From contig CP070838.1 in NCBI GenBank assembly GCA_020341835.1, forward strand, positions 1 through 38,944: 38,944 bases of DNA, written 5' to 3'. This DNA is from Thiotrichales bacterium (GTDB taxonomy: Bacteria; Pseudomonadota; Gammaproteobacteria; SZUA-229). Of the stretch, positions 10,001 through 21,100 are shown one piece after another (positions within the stretch are counted from its first letter, which is position 1; the number at the start of each line of letters is the position of its first letter). The position numbers and the translations under genes are program-made. The notes below the pieces were generated by a model. That model was not told the origin of the DNA and made no database searches. It saw only the letters and a program-made list of their open reading frames with translations.

Positions 10001-12136
10001 ATGACAATGAACGCATTAGCCGCAGAGGCGCCAAGGGAAAGATTTTCGGAAGAGAGCGCAATTAATCTCATTGTAATTGATGAATCCTTTGATACAGAAG
10101 AACACGTTGTCAGCGCGTTACGCAGTGAGGGCTACGCGGCACGCTCTACACGCGTGGAAGATGCAGAAGACCTTATCGAGGCGCTAAAAAAGAAAGAACC
10201 CGATCTGGTTCTATACACCAAAGGCATGGAGCTGATATCGCTCAGGGAAACCTGCGACTGTATACGACAACATCTGAACGGTACACCTGTGCCTGTGATC
10301 GCTGTAAAAAAAGATGGCGATGAAGAATCGCCCGCTGCTGCAATGCGTGATGGCGCGGCAGACCTTTCCTCTTACAACGACATGGATCACTTGCGACTTG
10401 TTATCGGCCGCGAACTGACTGCTCTGCGCAGCTGGCGGCAAATGCACAGGCTTGAAACAAGAATGACGGAGTCAGAACGCCGGTGCGAATCCCTGCTGGA
10501 CAGCTCACGCGACTCAATTGCCTACGTTCATGAGGGCATGCACGTCTATTCCAATGCGTCCTACCTCGAATTGTTTGGCCTTGAGGAGTCTGATGAGCTC
10601 GAAGGAATGCCGATACTGGATATGGTGGCTCCGGACAACCGTGACGAATTCAAATCCTTTTTGCGTGACTATCTGCAAAATGAAGCCTCAACCGAAATCC
10701 ATAATACGCTTCTGCAAAAACCTGATGGCACCAAATTCGAAGGTGAAATGGAGTTCTCGCCGGCCAGCGTCGAGGGCGAACCATGCATACAGGTCATTAT
10801 TCGCAAGCAGGATGTCAATACAGAGGCACTTGAGGAGAAACTTAAAGAGCTCAGCCAGAAAGATCAGCTGACCGGGCTGTATAACAGGCAGTACTGCCTT
10901 GATCGGCTTGAGGACACAATTTCCAAATGCGAATCTGAAGGCTGCTCCGCCGCCCTGATGGAGATAAGGCTGGATAATTTTGATGACATCAAGGGCCGCA
11001 TTGGCGCCGTCTACATCGACAAGTTTTTCGTCGAAGTCGCACGCGCACTTTCTGCCGCGACGCGTAAAAACGATACCCTTTCCTTTATGAACCCCGGCTA
11101 TTCAATCATTGCATACAACCAGGACCAGAATTCAATCGGCGCGTACGCAAAGGAAATCCAGAATGCGATCATGGAACTCGATGCAACGATCAGTAATGAG
11201 AAAATCAATACGACCTGCTGCATCGGTGTAACACTGATCGACAAGAACTCGCCGGAAACCAATGAAGTGCTGCGCCGTGCCGACAAGGTTTCCAACGAAG
11301 CCGCGGAAGCAGGAACCAACCAGATCAAGGTCTATGTACCCGAGGAAGGCGAGCTGACACGGCACGAAGTCGAATCACGATACAGGGAGCAGCTGACTCA
11401 GGCGCTCAAGGAAGACAAGTTTACACTGCTCTATCAACCAATCATCAGCCTTCATGGTGATACCGATGAGCGCTATGAAGTATTCGTGCGCATGCTGACG
11501 GATGATGGCGAGGACCTGATTATGCCGCAGGATTTTCTGCCGGCTGCCGAGCGTATTGGTATGTCAATGGCGATTGACCGCTGGGTACTGTACAGAGCCA
11601 TTCAGGATGTAATCACGCGCCACCAGCAGGGCAAACACGTGCACTTTTTCATCAAGCTGTCGGCCGCATCCATCAAGGACGAAACCCTGATCGAATGGCT
11701 CAATTTCCAGATCAAGGATAAAGGTCTTCCCGAGAATTCGTTGAACTTCGTCGTCAAGGAATCGGCTGCCGTCACCAACCTGAAGAGCAGCAAGGACCTG
11801 GCCGAGAACCTGAAAAAGATCAAATGCGGATTTGTTCTGGATGACTTCGGCTCAGGCACCAATCCGTTCCAGTTGCTTGACCACATCAAAGCCGATTATA
11901 TAAGGCTGGACAAGAACTTTATGGATGACCTGGCCGACAATCCGCAAAACCAGGATACGATCAAGAACATTACCGAGCAGGCTTCCGAGCTTGGCAAATT
12001 CACCATTGCCCAGTTCGTCAAAGACGCAAACAGCCTGTCCCTGCTCTGGGGAATGGGAGTGAACTTTATCCAGGGCTATTTCCTGCAGGAACCGCAGGCC
12101 GAAATGAATTACGACTTCACCGACATCGCCGGCTAG
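10001..12136 (+). CDS. fimX: FimX-like c-di-GMP effector (REC-PAS-degenerate GGDEF-EAL)
   Basis: Likely regulator of type IV pilus assembly and twitching, binding c-di-GMP rather than making or cleaving it. The 711-residue protein has a receiver-like domain (about 20-145), PAS (about 160-270), GGDEF-like (about 285-445) and EAL-like (about 465-705). The GGDEF active-site loop is replaced by MNPGYSII. In the EAL domain the signature is EVFVRM, the usual NLS is KLS, the E of the ExxES block is Val (FVVKES), the IKID lysine is Arg (IRLDKNF) and the late Glu is Gln (IAQFV). Both catalytic activities are therefore expected to be lost, as in Pseudomonas FimX. Domain order and length (691 in P. aeruginosa) also fit FimX. 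No pil genes are in this window. Confidence 0.85.
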   Translation: MTMNALAAEAPRERFSEESAINLIVIDESFDTEEHVVSALRSEGYAARSTRVEDAEDLIEALKKKEPDLVLYTKGMELISLRETCDCIRQHLNGTPVPVIAVKKDGDEESPAAAMRDGAADLSSYNDMDHLRLVIGRELTALRSWRQMHRLETRMTESERRCESLLDSSRDSIAYVHEGMHVYSNASYLELFGLEESDELEGMPILDMVAPDNRDEFKSFLRDYLQNEASTEIHNTLLQKPDGTKFEGEMEFSPASVEGEPCIQVIIRKQDVNTEALEEKLKELSQKDQLTGLYNRQYCLDRLEDTISKCESEGCSAALMEIRLDNFDDIKGRIGAVYIDKFFVEVARALSAATRKNDTLSFMNPGYSIIAYNQDQNSIGAYAKEIQNAIMELDATISNEKINTTCCIGVTLIDKNSPETNEVLRRADKVSNEAAEAGTNQIKVYVPEEGELTRHEVESRYREQLTQALKEDKFTLLYQPIISLHGDTDERYEVFVRMLTDDGEDLIMPQDFLPAAERIGMSMAIDRWVLYRAIQDVITRHQQGKHVHFFIKLSAASIKDETLIEWLNFQIKDKGLPENSLNFVVKESAAVTNLKSSKDLAENLKKIKCGFVLDDFGSGTNPFQLLDHIKADYIRLDKNFMDDLADNPQNQDTIKNITEQASELGKFTIAQFVKDANSLSLLWGMGVNFIQGYFLQEPQAEMNYDFTDIAG

Positions 12137-12491
12137 TTTTTCCAGCCGGGGATGAGAAACCGGGCACCCTTTACCTCTTCTGCCTCAGCACCCTGAATCC
12201 GCATACAGGGACGGAAACGGAATTTTCAATTGTCCGCGACTGCCGTTTCTCTCGCCAAGCCGCCAAGCACGCCAAGGTTCTTAGGGGATGTGTTTAGGTC
12301 AATAGCATTCTGGCTTTCCCCGCGAGCCCTGCGTCTCTGCGAGAGTCAAAAAAATAGTGGTATCTCGCAGAGACGCTGAGCACGCAGAGGTTTTGGTATT
12401 TTTGTATCCATTCAACGGATTCAGGATGTCTTTGCGAGCTTTGCGCCTTTGCGAGAGTAAAAACCTTCAGTGAGAAATACGGGCTAACGTG
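12137..12491. other. 355-bp noncoding gap between fimX and htpX
   Basis: After the fimX stop there is a small CCGGCT/AGCCGG hairpin without a clear T-tract, then repeat copy A (12208-12466). I see no coding sequence. The fimX and htpX genes converge here. Confidence 0.7.
12208..12466 (+). repeat. intergenic direct repeat, copy A (3' side of htpX)
   Basis: About 259 bp, clearly homologous by eye to 13413-13664 in the same orientation. Shared blocks include GGGACGGAAACGG, TTTTCAATTGTCCGC, CTCTGCGAGAGTCAAA, GACGCTGAGCACGCAGAGG and TTTGCGCCTTTGCGAGAG. It contains a perfect 14-bp inverted repeat, GCGTCTCTGCGAGA (12331-12344) and TCTCGCAGAGACGC (12363-12376). No ORF of interest. It belongs to the CGCAGAG-type short-repeat family seen again at 16043-16142. 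Confidence 0.85.
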
Positions 12492-13376
12492 TCAGCTATT
12501 TGCCTGCAAAGCCGCAATGCGCTCAGACAACGGAGGATGACTCATAAACAGCTTGCGCATTCCTTCTGCAAGGCCGCCGTTGATGCCGAAGGCCACCATC
12601 TGGTCAGGCAGCTGCGATGGCTCATGCACCGCCTGCAGTCTTTTCAGCGCAGCGATCATCTTCTCCCTTCCCGCAAGATCGGCGCCGCCTTTGTCAGCTC
12701 GAAACTCGCGCAACCTTGAGAAATACATGACGATTGCACTCGCCAGAATACCGAACACGATCTGCGCCACGATGCTGGTAATAAAATAGGCGGGTCCATA
12801 ACCACGTTCCGTCTTGAATACAACGCGGTCGACAACATGACCCACGACACGTGAAAAGAAAATCACAAAGGTATTCACAACACCCTGAACCAGGGCCAGC
12901 GTCACCATATCACCATTGGCGACGTGTGAAACTTCATGTCCCAGCACCGCCTCGGCTTCATCCATTTTCATGTTGTTGATCAGTCCGGTAGTTACAGCCA
13001 CAAGCGCATTATTACGGCTCATGCCTGTCGCAAAGGCGTTGATGTCCGGCGAATCGTATATTGCCACTTCCGGCATGGCGATGCCGGCCTGGTCGGCCTG
13101 GCGCTTCACGGTCGCCAGCAACCACTCCTGCGTACTGTTCCTGGGTTGCTCGATCACCTGGGCGCCTGTCATATGCTTTGCAGACCATTTCGACATGGCC
13201 AGTGAAATGAATGAACCACCCATACCAAAAACGGCAGAAAAGATCAGTAGTGCCTGCAGGTCCAGATCAACATTGTTTTCCTGCAGCAGGGAATCAACAC
13301 CGAGTACATTGAGCACGATACCCAGCACGACCAGCACAGCAATATTGGTTCCAAGAAATAGCGCGATACGTTTCAT
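12492..13376 (-). CDS. htpX: membrane zinc metalloprotease HtpX
   Basis: M48-family inner-membrane protease for quality control of misfolded membrane proteins. The 294-residue length matches E. coli HtpX (293). Two N-terminal TM helices (about 5-25 and 40-60) precede the zinc motif HEVSH (H147, E148, H151). Two more hydrophobic segments follow, and the third ligand is in EFRADKGGA. The Shine-Dalgarno AGGTGAG lies 4 bp before the ATG at 13376. Single gene, flanked on both sides by copies of the same repeat; copy B begins 37 bp upstream of the start, so it may hold or limit the promoter. Confidence 0.97.
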   Translation of the reverse strand: MKRIALFLGTNIAVLVVLGIVLNVLGVDSLLQENNVDLDLQALLIFSAVFGMGGSFISLAMSKWSAKHMTGAQVIEQPRNSTQEWLLATVKRQADQAGIAMPEVAIYDSPDINAFATGMSRNNALVAVTTGLINNMKMDEAEAVLGHEVSHVANGDMVTLALVQGVVNTFVIFFSRVVGHVVDRVVFKTERGYGPAYFITSIVAQIVFGILASAIVMYFSRLREFRADKGGADLAGREKMIAALKRLQAVHEPSQLPDQMVAFGINGGLAEGMRKLFMSHPPLSERIAALQANS

Positions 13377-13738
13377 AGTGTCTCACCTGAGAATTCGATT
13401 AATGCCTATATAGGGACGGAAACGGGGTTTTCAATTGTCCGCAAATGCCGGTTCTCTCGCCAGGGCGCAAAGCTCGCAAAGGCTGCTGGGATTTTCTGAA
13501 CAAAAGGCCGTGGTTTTCCCTGCGTGCCCTGCGCCTCTGCGAGAGTCAAAACAGGTTTCTCTCGCTGAGACGCTGAGCACGCAGAGGTTTCTGGTATTTC
13601 TGTATCAATTCAACAGATCTAAGGTTTCTTTGCGAACTTTGCGCCTTTGCGAGAGCAAAAACCTACGATGAGCTCTCGCCAAGGCACCAGGTCCGCAAAG
13701 GTTTCTGGAATTTTCTGGATTAAAACCTGTCGTTAACC
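13377..13738. other. 362-bp noncoding gap between parC and htpX
   Basis: Holds the htpX ribosome binding site, repeat copy B (13413-13664) and a further partial repeat unit (about 13670-13725, CTCTCGCCAAGGCACC and CCGCAAAGGTTTCTGG). No gene is seen. Confidence 0.7.
13413..13664 (+). repeat. intergenic direct repeat, copy B (5' side of htpX)
   Basis: About 252 bp, the second copy of the 12208-12466 repeat in the same orientation, with many short indels and substitutions. The central inverted repeat is less perfect than in copy A (GCCTCTGCGAGAG against CTCGCTGAGACGC). The divergence suggests an old duplication or two independent insertions of one family. Confidence 0.85.
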
Positions 13739-16009
13739 CTAGGCTTCGTCAGGCACATTCATGTGGACTTCCAGCTGATCCACGCTGCGGTAGCCGCGTG
13801 GCAGCTTCAGACCGCGGCGCCCGCGCTCGCCATAGTAACTGTCGACTTCATCAGGCTTCATCACCTTGTATTTCTTGCCCGAATGGACCGTGAGTTTTTC
13901 GCCATCCTGTACCAGCGCCAACGCGGTCACCTCTTCGTCACCCGCCTTCAATCTTGCTGCCGGTATATTGATGATCTTGTTACCTTTGCCGCGCGACATT
14001 TGCGGCAATTCCGAGAGTTCGGTGACCAGCATGTGGCCTTCGGACGTTATTGCAACAATGTAATCATGCTCCGGATCGCGTACCGCAACTGCCTGCATTG
14101 CCTTCGCCTGTTTACCGGTATTCAGTACCGCCTTGCCGGTCTTGGTGCGCGCGTGCATGTCACCCAGCCGTGCCACGAAGCCATATCCGAAATTACTGCT
14201 CAGCAGGAAAAGCTGATCAGGGTTTCCGATCATCACCGATACGAATTGAGCACCTGCAGGCAAGGTAAAGTAACTGGTTAGCGGATCACCCTGGCCCCTG
14301 GCTGAAGGTAGCTTGTGCGCCGGCAGGGTATAGGCACGCCCGCTGGTGTCGAGAAACACTGCGAGCTGGTTGCTCTTGCCCGGTGCCGATGCCTGGTATT
14401 CATCGCCCGATTTGTAATTCAGCTTGCGCGCATCGATGTCGTGCCCCTTGGCTGCACGTACCCAGCCTTTCTTCGAAAGCACAACCGTAATCGCTTCACT
14501 GGAAATCAGCGCAGTTTCGCTCATCGCCTGTGCTGCACCACGTTCAATAATCGGTGAGCGGCGTTGATCGCCAAATTTCTCGGCATCTTCCATGATTTCC
14601 TTGCGGATCAAGGTCTTCAAGCGGCGCGCCGAGGCCAGTGTTTTTTCCAGGCCGTCCCGTTCCACCGACAGCTCATCCTGCTCACCGCGAATCTTCATTT
14701 CCTCGAGCCGGGCAAGGTGGCGCAATTTCAGATCGAGGATGGCTTCAGCCTGTTCATCGCTGATCTTGAAGCGCTTCATCAGCACCGGCTTGGGCTTGTC
14801 ATTTTCACGTATGATCGCAATGACTTCGTCGATGTTGAGATAGGCGATCAGCAGGCCATCGAGGATATGCAGACGCTTGTTGACCTTGTCCAGGCGCCAT
14901 TGCAGACGGCGCCTGACCGTCACGCTGCGGAACTTGATCCATTCATTCAACAGCGACAGCAGGTCTTTTACCTGCGGGCGGCCGTTAATGCCGATCATGT
15001 TCATGTTGACGCGGTAACCGCGTTCGAGGTCGGTGGTTGCGAACAGGTGGTTCATCAACTCGTCCTTGTTGACCCGGTTTGAACGCGGCACAATGACGAT
15101 ACGTGTCGGATTTTCATGGTCGGACTCGTCGCGAAGGTCTTCGACCATGGGCAGCTTCTTCGCTGTCATTTGCTGCGCCATCTGCTCGAGGACCTTGTTC
15201 CCGGATACCTGATACGGTAACGCGGTGATAACGATATCACCGCCTTCGATTTCAAACACTGCCCGCTGACGGATATTGCCGTGCCCGGTACGGTAGGCTT
15301 CGATAATCTCGGTTTGCGGCGTGATAATTTCTGCCTCGGTTGGAAAATCCGGCCCCTTGATGTGTTCACAGATATCTTCAAGCGTGGACTTCGGCTGCTC
15401 CAGTAAACGTATGCAGGCGCTCGCCACTTCGTTCAGATTGTGCGGCAGAATATCCGTTGCCATTCCAACTGCAATACCGGTGCCGCCGTTGAGTAACACA
15501 TTGGGCAGGCGCGCAGGCAGCGTTTCAGGTTCCTGCAACGAACCGTCAAAGTTCGGCACCCAGCTGACCGTGCCCTGACCAAGCTCGCGCAACAACACTT
15601 CGGCATAGGGCGCCAGACGCGATTCGGTATATCGCATCGCAGCGAACGATTTCGGATCATCCGGCGAACCCCAGTTGCCCTGGCCGTCCACCAGAGGATA
15701 TCTGTAGGAAAACGGCTGCGCCATCAGCACCATGGCCTCATAACAGGCACTGTCCCCGTGCGGATGGTATTTACCGAGAACATCGCCCACCGTACGTGCC
15801 GACTTTTTATGCTTGGATGCAGCACTCAGGCCCAGTTCGGACATCGCATATACAATGCGTCGCTGTACCGGCTTGAGACCATCACCGATAAAAGGCAGGG
15901 CACGGTCGAGAATCACGTACATGGAATAATCCAGGTAGGCCTTCTCGGTAAACTCGGCCAGTGGTTGTTTCTCGATACCTTCGAAATCGATTTCAGATTG
16001 ATCGGTCAT
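13739..16009 (-). CDS. parC: DNA topoisomerase IV subunit A
   Basis: Type IIA topoisomerase breakage-reunion subunit that decatenates daughter chromosomes together with ParE. 756 residues (E. coli 752). The catalytic tyrosine is Y127 in [10 protein letters not shown]. The quinolone-determining region [16 protein letters not shown] has Ser87 and Glu91, equivalent to the sensitive residues Ser80 and Glu84 of E. coli. The C-terminal beta-pinwheel lacks a clear GyrA box, which favours ParC over GyrA. It lies downstream of parE on the same strand, across a 154-bp gap that contains an inverted repeat. Confidence 0.97.
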   Translation of the reverse strand: MTDQSEIDFEGIEKQPLAEFTEKAYLDYSMYVILDRALPFIGDGLKPVQRRIVYAMSELGLSAASKHKKSARTVGDVLGKYHPHGDSACYEAMVLMAQPFSYRYPLVDGQGNWGSPDDPKSFAAMRYTESRLAPYAEVLLRELGQGTVSWVPNFDGSLQEPETLPARLPNVLLNGGTGIAVGMATDILPHNLNEVASACIRLLEQPKSTLEDICEHIKGPDFPTEAEIITPQTEIIEAYRTGHGNIRQRAVFEIEGGDIVITALPYQVSGNKVLEQMAQQMTAKKLPMVEDLRDESDHENPTRIVIVPRSNRVNKDELMNHLFATTDLERGYRVNMNMIGINGRPQVKDLLSLLNEWIKFRSVTVRRRLQWRLDKVNKRLHILDGLLIAYLNIDEVIAIIRENDKPKPVLMKRFKISDEQAEAILDLKLRHLARLEEMKIRGEQDELSVERDGLEKTLASARRLKTLIRKEIMEDAEKFGDQRRSPIIERGAAQAMSETALISSEAITVVLSKKGWVRAAKGHDIDARKLNYKSGDEYQASAPGKSNQLAVFLDTSGRAYTLPAHKLPSARGQGDPLTSYFTLPAGAQFVSVMIGNPDQLFLLSSNFGYGFVARLGDMHARTKTGKAVLNTGKQAKAMQAVAVRDPEHDYIVAITSEGHMLVTELSELPQMSRGKGNKIINIPAARLKAGDEEVTALALVQDGEKLTVHSGKKYKVMKPDEVDSYYGERGRRGLKLPRGYRSVDQLEVHMNVPDEA

Positions 16010-16042
16010 ATTGGGAAAAACTCTATGTCAAAAGTATGTTTT

Positions 16043-16142
16043 ACCGCGGAGACGCAGAGGCGCAGAGAACACCGGCAGATACTTCAGTGCCAGGCGTTGG
16101 GGATTCAAACTGACTATACTCTGCGTCTCTGTGCCTCTGCGG
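16043..16142. repeat. inverted repeat between parE and parC
   Basis: Left arm 16043-16068 begins ACCGCGGAGACGCAGAGGCG. Right arm 16119-16142 reads, as its complement, ACCGCAGAGGCACAGAGACG. The arms match imperfectly over about 24 bp and enclose about 50 bp. Same CGCAGAG family as the htpX-flanking repeats. It would fold into a long hairpin in the parE-parC transcript. Confidence 0.8.
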
Positions 16143-16163
16143 TTCAATAATCGGTAAAGCTCA

Positions 16164-18047
16164 CTAGACGACCGCGAGGTCGCCCTTCTTTTCCAGCCAT
16201 TTCTTTCTGTCAGCGGCGCGCTTTCTGCCCAGCAGCATGTCCAGCATCTGGTTGCTTTTATCACCCTTGTCAATTGTCAGTTGCACCAGCTTGCGTGTAT
16301 CCGGCGACATCGTGGTGACGCGCAACTGCATTGGATTCATTTCGCCCAGTCCTTTAAAACGCGTGACATTGACCTTGCCGCGTTTCTTTTCGGCGGCGAT
16401 GCGATCCAGCACCCCCTCTTTTTCCGCTTCGTCCAGCGCGTAGAAAACCTCTTTGCCCACGTCGATGCGATACAACGGCGGGATCGCTATAAAAATATGT
16501 CCCGCTTCAACCAGAGGCCGGAAATGACGCAGAAACAACGCGCATAACAGGGTTGCGATGTGGTAGCCGTCAGAATCGGCATCTGCCAGCACGCAGACCT
16601 TGCCGTATCGCAACCCCTTGAGATTGCTCGACCCCGGCTCGACACCAAGCGCAACCGATATATCGTGCACTTCCTGGGATGCCAGTACCTGGTCGGGTGA
16701 CACTTCCCAGGTATTCAGTATTTTTCCGCGCAAGGGCATGATCGCCTGGTATTCGCGATCACGCGCCTGCTTGGCCGAGCCGCCTGCGGAATCACCTTCC
16801 ACCAGAAAAATCTCTGTCCGGGTCGTATCCTGCGAGGTACAGTCGGCGAGTTTTCCTGGCAAAGCCGGGCCGGAGGTCACTTTCTTGCGCACCACCTTGC
16901 GCCCGGCACGCAAACGTTTCTGCGCGTTCTCGATCGCGAGCATCGCGATCGTTTCTCCGGCATCGGTATGCTGGTTCAACCACAGGCTGAACGAATCCTT
17001 GACCACACCTGAGACAAAAGTGGCGCTCTCACGCGATGACAGCCGCTCCTTGGTCTGGCCGGAAAACTGGGGATCCTCGAGTTTGACCGACAGCACGTAA
17101 CAGACACGATCCCAGACATCTTCGGGGCTGATCTTGACACCGCGGGGAATGAGGCTGCGAAACTCGCAAAACTCGCGCAACGCCTCGGTCAATCCCGTAC
17201 GCAAGCCATTAACATGGGTACCGCCCTGCGCGGTGGGGATTAAATTGACGTACGACTCGGTAACCAGCTCACCGCTTTCCATTAACCAGGTCACAGCCCA
17301 GTCGACCGCTTCGTTTTTGCCGGCCATACTTTCAGTGAAGGGCTCAAGCGGCATGGTTTCCTTTTCGTAAAGGTTTTCGCCCAGGTAGTCCTGCAACCCG
17401 CCTTCATAGAACCAGGTTTCGCTCTCACCGCTTTTTTCTTCCCGGAAAGTCACTTCCAGACCCGGGCACAGCACCGCCTTGGCACGCAGCACATGCTTGA
17501 GCCGGGGAACAGAGAAATTTACCGAATCGAAATATTTTTTCTCCGGCCAGAAGTGAATGCGTGTGCCGGTATTGCGCTTGCCGACACTGCCGGTCTTCTT
17601 CAGTTTCGTTGTCGCAGCACCCTTTTTGAATGACATGCTGTAAACGTTGCCGTCACGTTTGACTTCAACATCGAGGTTGGAAGACAGTGCATTGACCACG
17701 GAAACGCCGACACCGTGCAGACCACCGGAAAACTGGTAATTCTTGTTGGAGAATTTACCGCCGGCATGGAGCTTGGTCAGAATGACTTCGACGCCGGGTA
17801 TGCCCTGCTGCGGATGCTTGTCTACCGGCATTCCACGCCCGTTGTCACTGACCGAGAGCGAACCGTCTTTATACAGTATGACGTCGATTTTACTGGCGTG
17901 TCCGGCAATCGCCTCATCCACGCTATTGTCGATCACTTCCTGTGCCAGATGGTTGGGGCGGCTGGTATCGGTATACATACCGGGCCGTTTTTTTACGGGC
18001 TCGAGACCGGTTAATACCTCGATCGCGGAGGCATCATAATTGCTCAT
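16164..18047 (-). CDS. parE: DNA topoisomerase IV subunit B
   Basis: GHKL ATPase subunit of topoisomerase IV. From the start MSNYDASAIEVL it has 627 residues (E. coli 630). ATP-site elements are VIDNSVDEAIAG, DNGRGMPVD and GGLHGVGVSVVNALS. The TOPRIM domain contains EGDSAGGSAKQARDREYQAI and the acidic DADSDG. The frame is open upstream to an ATG at 18107 that would add 20 residues; 18047 is chosen because the family starts there, although neither start has a strong ribosome site. First gene of parE-parC and divergent from the AddA-like gene. Confidence 0.96.
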   Translation of the reverse strand: MSNYDASAIEVLTGLEPVKKRPGMYTDTSRPNHLAQEVIDNSVDEAIAGHASKIDVILYKDGSLSVSDNGRGMPVDKHPQQGIPGVEVILTKLHAGGKFSNKNYQFSGGLHGVGVSVVNALSSNLDVEVKRDGNVYSMSFKKGAATTKLKKTGSVGKRNTGTRIHFWPEKKYFDSVNFSVPRLKHVLRAKAVLCPGLEVTFREEKSGESETWFYEGGLQDYLGENLYEKETMPLEPFTESMAGKNEAVDWAVTWLMESGELVTESYVNLIPTAQGGTHVNGLRTGLTEALREFCEFRSLIPRGVKISPEDVWDRVCYVLSVKLEDPQFSGQTKERLSSRESATFVSGVVKDSFSLWLNQHTDAGETIAMLAIENAQKRLRAGRKVVRKKVTSGPALPGKLADCTSQDTTRTEIFLVEGDSAGGSAKQARDREYQAIMPLRGKILNTWEVSPDQVLASQEVHDISVALGVEPGSSNLKGLRYGKVCVLADADSDGYHIATLLCALFLRHFRPLVEAGHIFIAIPPLYRIDVGKEVFYALDEAEKEGVLDRIAAEKKRGKVNVTRFKGLGEMNPMQLRVTTMSPDTRKLVQLTIDKGDKSNQMLDMLLGRKRAADRKKWLEKKGDLAVV

Positions 18048-18151
18048 ACTTGCTACATTAACCCTTCTAAACGTGGTTTCATCGTGATTTGTGCGCTCCG
18101 CCTGCACATTGTCATTTACAGGCGCGCGACCAGTACCTATGCTAACAGCCT

Positions 18152-21100
18152 ATGAACCCGACGAACAGTCCCGACACCGGCTCTGTGGACAGCCTGGATG
18201 CAGCAGATCCCGAAAAAAACGCCACCGTCTCCGCGTCTGCCGGCACCGGCAAAACCTGGCTGCTGGTTACGCGGATTATACGCCTGCTTCTGGCCGATAC
18301 CGAACCCGGCAGCATCCTGGCGCTCACATTTACCCGAAAAGCCGCCGCAGAAATGCAGATCCGGTTACAGGAACGGCTTTACCAGATGGCAACAGCCGAT
18401 GATAAAGAGCTCACAGGACTTTTGAAACAGTTCGGAAGCTCACCAACCACGGAAGCCTGCAGTAGAGCGCGTGAACTGTACGAGAAGCTGTTACACGCAA
18501 AGTTCCAGGTCCGGTTGCAGACTTTTCATTCATTTTGCCAGGACATTTTGTCGCATTTTCCGCTTGAAGCGGACATAACACCGGGATTCGAGCTCATCGA
18601 GAACACGGCTTTGTTGCAGCAACAGGCCTGGGAAGAGCTGTTTGCCGATGCGACCCGCAACGCACAGGGGCCGCTTGCCAGCGACCTCGACATCCTGATG
18701 CACGCCTGTAACGGCCCCGCGAATACCAAATCGGCGCTCTACAGCATGCTCGGTCACCGCAGCGACTGGTGGGCTTACAGTGAAGACCGCAAGGATGCCG
18801 CGGCCTATGCCAGCGCACAACTCCAGCAGCAGTTACAGATCGACGTCAATACCGATCCATTCGCGGAATTTTTTACGGCTGTCAGCCGAGAAGACCTGAC
18901 CAGCTTCGAAGAACTATTGCGCCGGCATAAAACCAAAACCAATCTCGATTATGCCGACCGGATCGCACTCGCATTGCAGGCAGAATCGCTGGATGAAGAC
19001 GCCTTCAGACAGCTGCTGCCGGTGTATCTGAAAAAAAACCATGAACCCAGGTCACGCAAACCGTCAAAAACACAGGCAGCGAGTATGGGCAGCGACGCCG
19101 AGGCAATGCTGCTGGATTTGCACCAGCGCATCAGCGAATCGATGCAACAGGCACTCGAAGTGGACAAGCGCGCCCGGGCGCTGGAACTGAACGCAGTCTG
19201 GTATCGTACCGGACAGCGCTTCATTGACCTTTATCAGCGGCTCAAGCGCGAGCAGCGCGTGCTCGATTTCACCGATCTCGAATGGAACTGCTACCAGCTG
19301 CTGAATGATGTCGACAATGCGCACTGGGTACAGTACAAGATCGATCAGCGCATCAATCATGTATTAATCGATGAATTCCAGGACACGAATCCGACACAAT
19401 GGCAACTGATTACACCCCTGCTTGAAGAAATCGCAGCGGGGCCCGGCGAGCGCGCGCGCAGTTTCTTTCTGGTCGGCGATGAGAAACAGTCGATTTACAG
19501 TTTCAGACGGGCCAATCCGAAGTTGCAGCAACAGGCAGCGGACTATCTTGCACAGCAGATGGCGGCGATCGCGGTGAAACTCGATGCTTCACGGCGATCA
19601 TCACCGGCGATAATGGATGTCGTGAACGCAATATTCATCCAGGATGAAATCCATGAATTGATGCCGGATTTCACCTCTCACAGCACCCATTTGCCAAACT
19701 TTCCCGGGCGGGTATCGTTATTTCCGTTGCACGAAGCCGATAGCGATGAAGATCGCGGCAGCAACAGTCCCGATCCGGTAAGTCTCAGAAATCCACTGCT
19801 CGAACCCAGGGCTGAACAACGCGAAAAAACCCGCCGTCTTGAGGCAAATCAAATTGCGGAGCAGATCGAGCAGCTGATCAGCGAAAAACAGCTGATCAGC
19901 GTCAAGGACGAAAATGATAACGAACTTGTACGCCCGATCGAGTACGGTGATGTGATGATCCTGATGCGAAACCGGACACACGTCAGCGAATACGAAGCCG
20001 TACTGCGCGATCGCCACATTCCGTTTATCGGCAGCCAGCGCGGCAGCCTGCTCGACAACCAGGAAATACAGGACCTGGAAAAACTGCTGGACAGCCTGAT
20101 CACGCCTTTTAATAACCTGTCGATTGCACAGGTATTGAAATCACCCATCTTTGCAGCCAGCGACGAAGACCTGGTCAGCATTTCACTGCTGCATAAAGAG
20201 ACCCGGTGGTACCAGCGCCTGCTTGATATGAAAGCCGAACTACCGGATGAGCAGCCTTTAGGTCGTGCCGCAAAACTGCTACCCCATTGGCACAGGCTTG
20301 CCGATACCATGCCCGTCCATGATTTGCTCGATCGAATCTATGTCGAGGGCAACATCATGCAACGTTATGCCGCTTCTGTGCCAGCCTCTCGGCAACAGCG
20401 CGTCTGTGCAAACCTGCAACGTTTCCATGAGCTTTCGCTTGAACTCGACAGCGGACGCTACCCGAGCCTGAGTCACTTCCTGCATTACCTGCGCAGCATC
20501 CGCGGACACAGAGACGGCAGACCCGATGAACCCCCCGTCGCCCACGGCAGGTCACGCGTAAACCTGATGACGATACATGCCAGCAAGGGGCTCGAAGCAC
20601 CGGTCGTCATCCTTGCCGACTGCGACAACCAGGGCGGACACCATAATGCCTATTCGGCGCTGGTCGACTGGCCGGCACAAAGCCGCAGGCCTGAAAAATT
20701 TCAGCTGATCACAGGCAAGGCAAGTACCGATGAAATGACCCGCGCCGCACTGGCGAAAAAAGAAAAGGCGCAGAAACGCGAAGAGCTGAATCTGTTGTAT
20801 GTCGCAATCACGCGTGCACGCCAGTACCTTATTGTGACCGGCAGCGCCAGCAAATCCAGTTCAGGCTGGTACGATTGCATCGAAACAGCCATGCAGACTC
20901 TTGCCACAACGGATGACAGTGGCGCCTATCATTATGCGACCGGCGGCTACGTTGATACCGTCGCCAGCAGCAGCAAGCCACCGACCTTGTCGAAAATCGA
21001 AGTGGACACCAGGCTGACACGCCCGATTCAGAATGTTACGGCCCGCGAACGCATGATCGCCCCCAGCCGAAGCTACGACACGGGTGAAGGCGGGTTCACC

